Source of the DNA: Psococerastis gibbosa
Taxonomy: Eukaryota; Arthropoda; Insecta; Psocodea; Psocidae
NCBI GenBank assembly: GCA_963971405.1
Contig: OZ020492.1
Coordinates: 19,250,204 to 19,314,203 of the forward strand
Length of the DNA: 64,000 bases
Direction: 5' to 3'
Part shown: positions 35,407 to 45,511 of the stretch, piece after piece
Position numbering within the stretch: position 1 is the first letter of the stretch
Layout of the letters: each line of letters starts with the position of its first letter
The notes under the pieces: model-generated
The model's database searches: none
What the model saw: only the letters and a program-made list of their open reading frames with translations
Told to the model about the DNA's origin: nothing
Program-made: the position numbers and the translations under genes

Positions 35407-35788
35407 ATGTCGACAGCAGATGTTGACGAAAACGTTTGAAGTACGCTTTGAGAACGACCTCGGTATTATCATCTCGGATACTACTACTTCTTCACGCAGT
35501 CTACTTTATTTCACCTACAGTTTCAATTTTTCTAACCAGTGGAAAAGTCTCTACAAATGTAAATCCTATGAAAGGGCTCAAATAATTTTGACCAAGAGCT
35601 CCGTTCGTCCTTTATTAATAGCTTTTGGGGGCCCACGCAAAATTCCAAAACTGTCTAACTTTTTACATTTTGTATCTACTACGTGTCTGTAGCATTAAAT
35701 TTGATTACAGCAATTGCCCGGGTATCGCAGTGACGTTGCTGGCGAAGACATTGCCACTATTCTCAAATTCATAGAATCTGATGAGAAC
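35407..35788 (+). pseudogene. Broken copy of exons 1 and 2 of the downstream gene
   Basis: 35407 starts MSTADVDEN, matching MSTTDVDEPL at 51156, but the GTAAGT donor is gone and the frame hits TGA at 35437. 35711-35788, after acceptor ATTACAG, encodes QLPGYRSDVAGEDIATILKF and IESDEN, a good match to exon 2 at 51466. Its last codons and donor are replaced by a tRNA-like SINE starting about 35789. The flanks (35340-35790 versus 51090-51540) are also similar, so this is part of a segmental duplication. Confidence 0.7.
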
Positions 35789-36606
35789 CGCGGTTAAGAC
35801 GACGCCCCAGTTAGGCGTAGATCGTGGGTTCGAATCCCACCCGGTTTTTTCCATATACTCTAATTTCGGTTATATCGAGGTGGTTACCTCTTTAACCAAC
35901 GGCCTTACCATGTTGATTCCATTGGAGCAGAGCATGTTTCAAACTGCGGCAACTTGGTAGTGTGCACAGCGTTGGCAGGGGAACCTGGTGGGACATGATA
36001 AAGCGCTTAGGCAGTATAAGTCGAGTCCTGGTCACCTCCGATCTAATCGTGTGACTTTACCATGTTCCCCAAGTGGTTCGGAATCCACTATAATCAGGAG
36101 GTCCACCCTGTTACTGTTAGTCAACTCCCCTTTCCCCGAGGTGATAAAGTCTGCCCTTAGGGTGCCTCAAGTTAACAAACAGACTCACTCCCCCCGCCAG
36201 GCTGACAGGGTTGCTTAAAGCAGAAATGCTGATAGCAGGCGTTAGAAACAACAACAACAACAAACAACCTCTTTAACCAAAGTTAATTTAATGTCAGTGT
36301 TATATATACCATATAGTACTACAATATATTGAATGAAGCATTGCCTTTATGCAATTATGTTAGCTCACAGACCTGTTCGGTTAGATAGTTGTGTAGTTGA
36401 GCTAACCTGTCTAGCAACACGAATCATGTCAATTACAGCATAAGTAGAGGATTTGGCATTTACTGGACTTTTCGAGGCTTGTGGTCCAGCGGTTAAAACG
36501 ACGCCCCGGTTAGGCGTAGATCGTGGGTTCGAATCCCGCCAAGCCAGGTTTATTCCATATCCTCTAATTTCGGTGTAATTCTACCTTAATAAAAATGAAA
36601 AATTAA
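35789..36606 (+). mobile_element. tRNA-like repeat family III, tandem pair with an inserted SINE
   Basis: Two tRNA-like heads (about 35789-35848 and 36475-36546) each contain AAGACGACGCCC-like anticodon stems, the B box GGGTTCGAATCC and a body starting CCATAT.CTCTAATTTCGGT. The first head lacks its acceptor 5' half. Without the 5S-derived SINE inserted at 35898-36266, the heads are about 324 bases apart, the same period as at 45621-46016. Confidence 0.75.
35898..36266 (+). mobile_element. 5S-rRNA-derived SINE, copy 3 with target duplication
   Basis: It starts AACGGCCTTACCATGTTGAT and ends in a CAA/AAC tail (ACAACAACAACAACAAACA). A perfect duplication ACCTCTTTAACC lies at 35886-35897 and 36267-36278. 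The duplication is part of the body of tRNA-like family III, so this SINE jumped into that older repeat. The 5S-like box C region GGCAGGGGAACCTGGTGGGA is clearer here than in copy 1. Confidence 0.75.
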
Positions 36607-36841
36607 GCATGTGAGTGTGTTTGTTTTTGGACAGCTATACCGTGGAATCATACTCGCTGCCTTCTCCATCAATGGATCTTCCACTCCGAACTCTCTCCTA
36701 AATACTTAATTTCAAATCTAATCTGACTGACTGTGTATCGGCATTCACGACCTTTTTTCGAACTAAATGTCTCAGCGGTCAATCGCCTTTTCAAAAGTCA
36801 TATTATATATATATTTGTAAATCATGTATTTTTTCTTTTAG

Positions 36842-37656
36842 CTACCGGTAACCCAAAAGAAAAACGATGGAGGGTGTGATGACCTGCAGCCGAGCCCTGG
36901 CCAAACAGAAGAGATCTCGAGTACTTCACCCTCGGATTATGTGTTACCCGAATAGTATGTATCGTGTTTTAGAATGCAAGAAACTATAGGAAAAGGGGAA
37001 TGTGGTGCCTATTTTTCAACTACCTAGCCTTCATGAACTTAGTAATGTGAGCTATGTCATTTCACTACATTGTCGATTACTTCCAAATAACGTACAGATG
37101 GTACATTTTCTGGCCATTCTTCGGAGGGCATGTAAAGCAGGCGGTCCCGGGTCATCCTAGTTGAGTGTAAGAGAGGGCTTTATAGCCCTTACTCCGCTAG
37201 GTTGGCCTAGTAATAGAAACAATAAAAAGTCCTTATTTATTTATTTAGGTAGGTACTATATTACTTACAGAAGCAGATTCACTAATTAATTATTATGAAA
37301 TGTATTCCCTAGACACAGTAATCGTAGTAGCTGGTCAAGTTTCGCATGTTTTTTCACTAAGCGTTTTGGTATGGATTGAACTTTTCCCTTGTCGTAAATC
37401 ATAATACATGGGTTACACAACTGCAACACATTCTCGCAATTTAAAACCAGTGTATCAATAATCTTAACATCTTCTGTAAAATGAAGGTATAAATTAACGT
37501 TAAATAATGTTTGTTGCCTTCAGTCCTCAAGCATGGATTGACGCATTGACTCTAGCTACTGCCAGTTTCCAGCTAGATGAAGAGCCAGAAGGTGCTTTAT
37601 CCAACGAGCACAGTTTGGGGATAGGTCACTGTGCCACTGTCAGCGAGCATCGTCAG
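36842..37656 (+). CDS. Duplicated-exon gene, exons C and D (copies of A and B)
   Basis: Exon C (36842-36954; acceptor TTTTCTTTTAG, donor GTATGT) encodes CDDLQPSPGQTEEISSTSPS-type sequence and ends in phase 2. Exon D (37524-37656; acceptor GCCTTCAG, donor GTAACA) has exactly the 133 bases of exon B. Unspliced, exon C would run into TAG at the junction; the splice turns it into Tyr (TA+T), so the frame survives only in the mature RNA. Together they encode 82 residues. The intron is homologous to the A-B intron and holds a truncated SINE II. Confidence 0.65.
37100..37252 (+). mobile_element. tRNA-derived SINE family II, 5'-truncated
   Basis: It starts at ACATTTTCTGGCCATTCTTC and so lacks the tRNA head. 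The core GGAGGGCATGTAAAGCAGGC, the body and the TTATTTATTTA tail are intact. It lies in the C-D intron. Confidence 0.8.
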
Positions 37657-38172
37657 GTAACACAATTTCTATCTATTCATTCGATTGACGTTTTGTAAGC
37701 TGAGACAAGCTTCCCATTCATGCATTGCAACAAGCGAATGCATGACCAAAGCAAGTTCAGATGATACGATTTGAAAAGCTGTGGAATTTCAATAGTTACT
37801 CGGGGCCTAGGTTTTCTGGGGAAGGTTCAGGTTCAAAACAGGCGTATTTCAAATAGGAGAATCGTAGATAGGACAGGTTTTCAATTTTGAGCAATTATAG
37901 GCAGATTTGAAGGTAAAACGGGAGGGGGCATTGCCACACTGTGCTTCAGTTTCTGGTGCATTTTGAGCACAGACATTGGAAAGGAGGATTTCAGGGGGTT
38001 CAGCTTTTGAAGGTGAAAGGAAGTAGCTGTTTGCCATGTGACTAAAGACTAAACTAAAACACAATCATTTTGACACTAGACAAACACATGGGACTGGATG
38101 AGGGGACTTGTATTTCATGTATAATAATAATAAATTATTAGATTACTCGTGACTTCGTGGTATTTCATTTTA
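37657..38172. other. Intron sequence, nothing recognised
   Basis: Part of the intron between exons D and E. There are no open frames of interest, and an ATAATA microsatellite lies at about 38122-38135. Confidence 0.4.
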
Positions 38173-38298
38173 ATAAACAAAAAATAACAAAAACTTAGAG
38201 TTTTAGAAAAACTTGTTATAACAACCCGAATTATCAAAACCCAAATAATCGTTAGGAAATTAACTTTGTCTAAGAAACCCACTTGTGTTAGTATAAAA

Positions 38299-38337
38299 CC
38301 CTGAGCGCTTTCGGCAAGAACTGCCATATACAGAGGG
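38299..38337 (-). ncRNA. Degraded hammerhead motif, left Penelope arm
   Basis: This is the inverted partner of the motif at 38856-38894: CCCU, then CUGUAUA in place of CUGANGA (two deviations), stem II GGCA-GUUCU-UGCC, GAAA, GCGC, UC, AGGG. The damaged core predicts loss of cleavage. Confidence 0.55.
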
Positions 38338-38855
38338 AAACCCACTACCACAGTTACACCTTATCTACGATTTGAGACTTGCTCAACTCGAGGAGAAGAT
38401 GCAAATGTGACTAGAGAAAGGAAACCAAACAGGCAGAAGCTTTAAAACTAGGGTCAGAGAACATATAACAGGTATAGGAGACACCAACACCAACAGCACA
38501 TTCGCGAAACACCTTAACTCGGAAAATCACACATTCGATCCTCACAATTGGACAGCCCTACACAAAATAAAGTAAAGTTACACTTTAAATTTTTTTGAAA
38601 ATGTTGAAATCAAAAGAGCTTTACACAATAGGGAAAAATTAACAAACGACATAACATTCACGCAATCATCCCCTCTAATAGATCTAGCTAGTAGGTTAGG
38701 AATAGGTAACCAGCCACGCCCCCTCCCACCCCCTCCTCCCCCCGCTCCCAGTCCTATATAAACCAAGGTTTCCTTTCTCTAGTCACATTTGCATCTTCTC
38801 CTCGAGTTGAGCAAGTCTCAAATCGCAGATAAGGTGTAACTGTGCTAGTGGGTTT

Positions 38856-38894
38856 CCCTCTGTAGATGGCAGTTCTTGCCGAAAGCGCTCAGGG
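38856..38894 (+). ncRNA. Hammerhead-ribozyme-like motif, right Penelope arm
   Basis: In order: CCCU pairing with the final AGGG (stem I), CUGUAGA (one deviation from CUGANGA), U, stem-loop II GGCA-GUUCU-UGCC, GAAA, a self-complementary GCGC (stem III) and the UC cleavage dinucleotide. The architecture is complete; the A-to-U change in the core may weaken it. Confidence 0.65.
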
Positions 38895-39017
38895 TTTTAT
38901 ACTAACACAAGTGGGTTTCTTAGACAAAGTTAATTTCCTAACGATTATTTGGGTTTTACTAATTCGGGTTGTTATAACAAGTTTTTCTAAAACTCTAAGT
39001 TTTTGTTATTTTTTGTT

Positions 39018-39048
<31 letters not shown>

Positions 39049-39566
39049 CGTGTATTTATCATAGAAACATTACAATTTTTAAGTTTTACTATAACCGGTG
39101 TCACGGAGGCAAAAAGGAGTGTTCCCAAGCTTTCTAAAAATTGAAGTTATGGGCGTATTTTTGCAATTTTCAATGCCCTTCTTGAACTAGACCGGTGATG
39201 TTAAACCGTTAAACCCAGCCTAGGGTGAGCTGCGCAGCTTTGTCGCGCAAGTTCTCTCGTATTCTATAATAGGACAGGAAGCTCAAGGCTCTTGTGAAAT
39301 TTTGTGGTGGTCTTATGAACTTTATATTCAATCTTAATTGCTTTCACCCTTCCTACAGGCTTTCTTTCCAGCAAAAGTGAAGTGCAAGACTCACGGATAA
39401 CCTTAAACAAGACGACAGTTAGACCATAAATTGAATTCGCTAACATGCATACTGTATGTCACTCAAAGTATGCTGGTGACATGGTCATAGTATAAACTTG
39501 CCTTCACTTCGGTGTAGAGTAAGATTTACCCCCAGTTCAGCTTCCGATATAAATAACTTATTATAT

Positions 39567-39822
39567 AGTAGTCAGAATGGCGTAGAGGTAACGACTCGGA
39601 CTATCATCCAGAAGGTGACTGGTTCGAGTCCCACCCGAATGCCAAAATTTTCTAGTGGTACAATTATTTATCTTCTGACTACCATGCTTCGGAGGGCATG
39701 TAAAGCCGGCGGTCCCGGCAGTCTTCCCTGACTGTCGATAGGTTAAACAGGAGGCTGTTGATGCAACCTGAAAACTCCTGTACCACGGGTAGTACCACCC
39801 CGACACGAATTTACTTTACTTT
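39567..39822 (+). mobile_element. tRNA-derived SINE family I, copy 2, next to a splice acceptor
   Basis: Almost identical to the copy at 18208-18458. A perfect target duplication AACTTATTATAT lies at 39555-39566 and 39823-39834. The right duplication ends 16 bases before exon E, so the insertion lies right against the splice acceptor and moved the branch-point region about 270 bases away. Confidence 0.9.
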
Positions 39823-39850
39823 AACTTATTATATTATTATTTATTTCTAG

Positions 39851-40021
39851 TTGGGAAAGAGTGTGGCCGATGGTTCTGAACTGGGGCACACCGAAGTACC
39901 TGAACCACAATTCGCTGTGTGTGTTAGCCCCGAAAAAATGGAGGTTGATGAACCCTCAGATGATGAAGGAGCTGAAAATGAGAACGACGAAACAGAGAGT
40001 GTCGACACAATTGTGGCTATG
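39851..40021 (+). CDS. Duplicated-exon gene, exon E
   Basis: The acceptor TTATTTCTAG and donor GTAAGT delimit 171 bases (57 codons), phase 0 at both ends. The peptide is LGKSVADGSELGHTEVPEP, then an acidic block (KMEVDEPSDDEGAENENDET). No second copy of this exon was found in the window. It is predicted to be disordered, function unknown. Confidence 0.6.
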
Positions 40022-40369
40022 GTAAGTAAAGACTTTAGTATTTTCGCTATTGCCACTCCACTTTTTTGGAATCCGTATTATATACTGTGCTGCCTTGCTT
40101 GTAAAGTATAACCTGGGTGTGAGAGTTGCGCCCCATGGTGAATATTAGGTATTAGTTGCTGACATAAGTCAGGCAATTACTGCGGACCAACCAATGGGAC
40201 AGTGATTAGTGACGTCAATCTTCAAATAGCTAGCCCTGTGATGATCGGCTGCCATGGAGACCAGCTTTCCAATTAGTCCACCCGATTTAACAATTTGTTG
40301 TTATTGGTCCGTTAGATGTGTTGGACACAGAACATCATAAAATATAAGAACGTTAAGTAGTAGTATTAG

Positions 40370-40995
40370 ATTTTGGCAAAGTCCCAGGCCACGGTGAGGA
40401 CCCGTAGGACACACACCCCATCATGTACACTCGTCCAACCCAATTGCGGTCGCGAAGCGCGCCACCTTCTTTGGGCGAAGCTGTTTCCCTGCCTGTAGTC
40501 CTCCCATACCAAAACCGACCGAGGAAAGACGTTCTCGCCTGACAGCCGTTTAGTCTATCAGCACGTGCCACCTGGTCTCAGCGCCAATCTCGCAGAAGTG
40601 GCAATCCTGCGAGGGAACCTCTACTCCCAAGTGAGCAAGGAGAACCCGGAAGGGGCCGTGTCCCGTCAGCATAGCAGTAGCAGCAGCTCGTCGGCTGCTG
40701 GAGATGACATCTCGTTTTAGCCGCTCATCCGGTCAGAGTAAACATGCCTTGGAGTCATGCATTCCGCTTGCACTGGACAACACTGAGCTCCACTTGTCCC
40801 TCATGACGCAGTTCCCCTGGTTAAGGATAACCCTCCATGGCTCCGGACCGACTGGAAAAACTCCTGAGCCAGCAAGTTCGTCCGCTTTCTCATTGCCAAG
40901 CACTCCGCTGTGACCGGGAACCCACACCAGCGTTACGGAATTATGGTGTCTCAATGACATGTATACAGCCTTACAGTCCCGTTCATCTAACAACC
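40370..40995 (-). pseudogene. LINE 3' fragment: RNase H end and zinc knuckle
   Basis: The minus strand encodes VTLVWVPGHSGVLGNEKADE, the C-terminal RNase H signature, then in later frames CHFCEIGAETRWHVLID, the Cys/Cys/His knuckle, and a final SSPWPG segment. Frameshifts separate these pieces. The architecture matches the fragment at 16440-17230, though the two do not overlap enough to prove one family. Confidence 0.75.
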
Positions 40996-42147
40996 TAATT
41001 AATTTTTGAGCCTGGGACCGCTGCCGAATTTACCATAGCCCAAAGCGGCTTATTTTGTCATTTTATCTCCCAATGCTAATTCTATTGAAATCTCACTTGA
41101 CCACCCTGCACTTTTGCAAATACATTCATAAGAAAGCCTAATCAAGTCAAACTTATTAAAAAATTTACCTCTATTACAATATAACAAATGGAAGGGGATG
41201 GTAAATGTGAAGTAGCTTCGATGCGAACCAACTTTATTATTGCTCTCCTATTTGTACGCTAGTATAAGAAATACTTTGTCATACGGTAGTCGAAATTTTC
41301 GATTCTGAGATTTTAGATTTATATTCTTCTTGTATTAATCATCTTAATTTCACCAGTGACTACAGACCAGTGATTCCCATAAGGGAGAGCCATTAGGTTG
41401 AACATTTCGACAATGGGATGAATATGGAAGCTGCGTTCTCGTTATGGAACGTTGGTGCTTCTTTTCTTTTATTTCTCTACGACCGAATATAGCTGCTTGC
41501 CCTTATAATGCAGTGCTGGGTTTACCCGAAGCACTGCAATGGGGGTCAATAGGAGGTAAAATTCTGCATGAAAACTGACTGAAGTAGTTTTTTAATAAGA
41601 TAATATAAATCTGTTGGTATGAACAGTAGCGTAAATAACTTGCTGCGCCCCCCCCTCCCCCCGCAAGACCTTTGGTGCGCCCTACCTCGTCTTATTATTT
41701 CATCTTTGTTATGAGTGATTGTTAACAGTGGAATGCAAGGCCTTAGCCAGGATTTTTTTCGGGGGTGGCTGTGATCCTATCTAGTGTATTCATAAGAGGT
41801 TATGGTGTTACTCGTAGGCTATTTATGATAGCATAGGCACATAAAATGTTAATTTAGTGGGGATACAGCCAGACAACATTTTGTAGATATGCGGACTAAA
41901 TCGTTATGTTACCATTGCGAAGGCTTAGATTTTATAGAAATAGCATTGCACGTAATCCAAAGAGCGAGTCTCCCCCGGGGAAAAAAATTGAAAATATAAG
42001 TGTAATATAGTGGGGTGTTACGCATTTTAACAGCAGTAAGGTATAGATTTTTACAAAACTTACAGAGGAACGCTTAGTCATATTGCAGCAAACAGGGGGG
42101 CCCGGGGGTCTCCCCCGGAGGAAAAGTTTTAAATAAAAAAAAAAAAA

Positions 42148-42366
42148 ATAAAAAAATAAAAATAAGGACTTTTTGGTTCTATTACTAAGCCAACCTAGCG
42201 GAGTTAGGGCTATAAAGCCCTCTCTTACACTCAACTAAGAAAGCCCGGGACCGCCTGCTTTACATGCCCTCCGAAGCATGGCCAGAAAATGTAGGAAGTG
42301 TAGGACTCGAACCAACAACCTTTCGGGTGAAAGTCAGAGTCCGTACCACTACTATACATGTCCTGA
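42148..42366 (-). mobile_element. tRNA-derived SINE family II, complete copy
   Basis: On the minus strand: tRNA head with GGTTCGAGTCC, core TGCTTCGGAGGGCATGTAAA, body GTGTAAGAGAGGGCTTTATA and a TTATTTTTATTTT tail. It lies nested in the hAT element. Confidence 0.85.
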
Positions 42367-42390
42367 CATGTCCTGAGTTTTGAATGAACC

Positions 42391-43155
42391 GGTCCGGGTT
42401 TACTCGAACATGCTGTCCAATTTATAAATTAGTAGATATAGACATGTGTAATTTCATATGAAATAATTTCCCTATGGTTTAATATCAGGTCCCTCGAGAG
42501 GGGGGGGGGAGGGTCCACCTCAATATATTAAAAACCTATTAAAACTTAATTGCATATTCTGGAACGAACAGTCCAATACATTGTAACAGTAGTAACAATG
42601 ACACATGGCACGTAATGTATTGGAGCGTGAATTTTCTATAATTTCTTAAAAAAATAATTTTTTGCATAGAAGAAAATATTTTTTTGGGAATGCAACCTGT
42701 CCGTTTTTGTTACCCAATGGAAGACCTAAATTATACCTGAAGGTAGAAATAATCGATAGAAAGGTTCCGCAGAAAAATTATTTTTTAGTCATTTTTAATG
42801 AAAATGAGCTATTTTTATTTTTTTACCCCCAGAAGCAAACTATCAAGGGGCAAGCGACTCCTCGCATTTTATTAACATTAATAACGACTACAATATATGT
42901 GAATTTAAAAGAAATCGTTGGAGCCGTTTTTGAGAAATAATTGTTTTAGACTTTTTTTTAGTTTTTTGAGAATAAAACCCCCCAAATTAAGTTAGCCCCC
43001 CAAAAAAAAAAATCGTCTCGAGGTATGATTTTTGTGAACCTATATGCCAAATTTCATCAAAATCGGCCGAGTAGTTTGCCCGGAAATCGATGAACAGACA
43101 GACAGACAGAGCGACAGACAGACATTTCGTAAAAACCACTTTTTTGGGTTCCTGG
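42391..43155 (-). repeat. Interspersed repeat R1, nearly full copy
   Basis: It begins GAACCGGTCCGGGTTTACTC, then has a poly-G run, CAAGCGACTCCTCGCATTTT and CCAAATTTCATCAAAATCGG, then the CAGA block and CATTTCGTAAAAACCACTTT. It is cut at GGGTTCCTGG (43155), where the surrounding hAT sequence resumes. Confidence 0.75.
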
Positions 43156-44638
43156 CCTAGGCCCGAAATAGTGGGGTTTTACGATTTTAACAGCAGTAAA
43201 GCTTATAATTTACAGAGGAAGGCATACAGGTCTGTATTCATGTTACCGTACTCGTTGCCAATACCGTACTAGAGCCCAATAAGCCCCCCTTGCCTACGGT
43301 CTTGGTGGAATGGGAAGAAAAAGTTTGTAGAATAAATTATAAAATAGTAATGGAAAACGAACCAGCCACTGTCTGATTCTGCTGGTACCTAGTGCATTCT
43401 GCTGCCACTGGTGAAGCGCAGTATTGGCGAGAAAGAAATTTTTTTAGTTTTAAATGAGATATAGGCTAGTTCTTGGATTAACTGGAGTAATTAGAGTAAT
43501 TAGGAGTAATTAATTGGAGTAACTTGGATAACAAATTGATACTTAATATTTTTATTAATTACGTAGATTTCTAAATTATCTTATTATTTTTGGGAATCGA
43601 AGTGCGCCCCCAGCAATGCGGCGCCCCCCCGCGCCGCGGGGGTTGCGGGGGTGTTATTTACGCCACTGGGTATGGACTAAACTCAAACTATCTTAATAGA
43701 AGTGAAGAATTAGGGACCAGAGTTTGTTCGTTTGCTTGTGGACATATTTTTCGGGTCACCAGAACTCATTACCCCATTTAATAAAACACTTCATCAGACT
43801 AGACTTGAAATATAGAAAAAGAAAGCGATAATCAATAGTTGCGTTGGCATGCTCGTGGGGTGGATTTTGAGCGGCTTCGCTACCGTGACGAATGATGCTA
43901 TGACGAAGGAAGAAGCGTACTCAAACATGGTTGAGTCAATGTCTTAGATCGTCCGTTATGACGTATATCCGCTGTAAGTTGACATCGAGAACTTTTACCT
44001 GTTCGCCAGTGGCCTAAAATTCATATGAAAGCAATACCCATAATAAAATAATCAATGGAGGCGTTTCTTTAGGGAAAGATTTAAAAGAAAAAGATTTAAT
44101 AATTGACAAAATTTCTTGTGAAGTTGTCGGCCTCAGAAAAATAGATGTCAAGATATTGGTGCCGTTATGGCTGCCACCCCACCCCCAATGGCCATTAAGG
44201 GAGACTGTGGAAGGGTATTAAACACCTCTAAAAACTCATTGACATGGTCCTCTTGTTGGACTACGTCCACAAAAAACAAGAAACAAGACTTTAAACACAG
44301 GTGCGAAGCTGCCTAACTAAGAACAGATGTAACCGAAGGGACCCCATGATAAACTTAAGGTTACCAAAATAGGTGATTCTGAGACTGCAGTAAATAGTCT
44401 ATTTATCCATATGAAAATGTGATATAATCCTCAACTACCTTAGTAATTCCCTAAGCACGATACATTCATTGCCCGTTACTCACGGGGTAGTAAAGCTTGA
44501 TTTCGAGATGTCAGAAAATTCAGCGTCTGTGTGTCTGTCAATTTATTTTTTAGTGTCAATCATTTTTATTTTTTTTATTTTAGATATTTGTGTCATCTCC
44601 TATCCACCTCACGGTCATTTTTTTTTTTTTTTTTTCAG

Positions 44639-45037
44639 GATGAAGTTTATGGCTACACTACCGATAGTCAGTTTCGAGTGGTGACAATGAAGGAGAAACA
44701 CCGTCGTGGATTTGAGGCTGCTGTGCTGGTTTCTGCTTCTACCCATGCAGCAGACGCCCTACCCTCCCACGCCACATCAGATCAGCACGCATCAGTTCAT
44801 TCTGATACAGATTCACCTAGTTTTCCAGTACAACCAGAGCCCAAAACGTACCTGAAACGGCGAGGGACAAAACCTAAGACTCCTTCGAAAAGCCTGACAC
44901 CAAACACGGAGCCACCTCTATTGATTACAATTCCAACAAGTCGTTCGGATGAACAATGGCGACAGAACGCATCTGCTAGTGGATTGGAGTTTGGCTTTGA
45001 TATCAACGAGCGAATGCTCCAAGCTTCAATTTTTCCT
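44639..45037 (+). CDS. Duplicated-exon gene, exon F (copy of the start of exon 4)
   Basis: A long poly-T tract and TTCAG precede GAT; the exon is 399 bases (133 codons), phase 0 at both ends, donor GTAGGT. It starts DEVYGYTTDSQFRVVTMKEK, strongly matching exon 4 at 57462, including HRRG, LP-rich and GTKPKTPSKSLTPNTEPP segments, but has only one repeat unit. The upstream intron sequence is also duplicated (43846-44638 versus 56116-57461). The last codons and the donor fall in sequence resembling repeat R1, so the exon appears to have gained a new 3' end. Confidence 0.65.
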
Positions 45038-45511
45038 GTAGGTACACCAATAAATATATCTTGTTTTTCTTTTAGCTTACTCAATTTGGGTGGTTCTACC
45101 CGCTAAAAAATTAAAGAAAACTTTTCTCTCAACAAACGGCCACATTGATTTTCTTTAAATTCATATAGCCTATATTTTATTCGTTATAAATGTATAAAAC
45201 AAACTCAATAGGTCGCTTTCGCATTAATAGTTTGGGGCAAGAAACTAAATATAAAATACTCGAAATGACTAAAAAAAATAATATTTGAGCAGAACCTTTA
45301 TTATCGAAGCTTTCTAACTTCGGTAAATGCCTTAGCTTTTAAAGAACAAAATAGGTTCCTTTCCCAAAAAATAACCGTTCCTGACTAGCCTATGCAATCG
45401 TCCCATTGATCAATTCGTTAATTCTTAATAATATTCTTTAAAAATTGCAAAAAAATAATTTTCCTTAGCTTTACTATGGATGTTTTTTTTTTTTTTAACT
45501 ATGGGGTATGT

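Larger units (their letters stand above)
38173..39021 (+). mobile_element. Penelope-like element fragment between inverted terminal repeats
   Basis: Two arms of about 255 bases (38173-38426 and 38767-39021) are inverted copies. The spacer encodes on the plus strand TGRSFKTRVREHITG, then STFAKHLNSENHTFDP, a GIY-YIG endonuclease tail. After a stop it continues with NVEIKRALHNREKLTNDITF, the conserved end of Penelope polyproteins. RT is absent. CTATATAA at about 38753-38760 may be a promoter. Penelope elements are known for complex, often inverted long terminal repeats. The element lies in the D-E intron of the duplicated-exon gene. Confidence 0.75.
41624..43668. mobile_element. hAT-type element, 2.0 kb, carrying nested insertions
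   Basis: The ends CAGTAGCGTAAATAAC and GTTATTTACGCCACTG are inverted copies with one mismatch. Flanking octamers are GGTATGAA (41616-41623) and GGTATGGA (43669-43676), 7 of 8 matching. Inside are a GC-rich palindromic block family shared with the 21147 element (about 41960-42130), a SINE II (42148-42366) and an R1 copy (42391-43155). A CAAGGCCTTAGCCAGGATTT end at about 41748 hints at one more nested hAT. No transposase. Confidence 0.75.

Noticed and set aside
38115-39144. Hydrophobic peptide frame (MAVLAESAQGFILTQVG...) present in both Penelope arms
   Set aside because: It is conserved only because the arms are inverted copies, and it overlaps the hammerhead motif; nothing supports translation.
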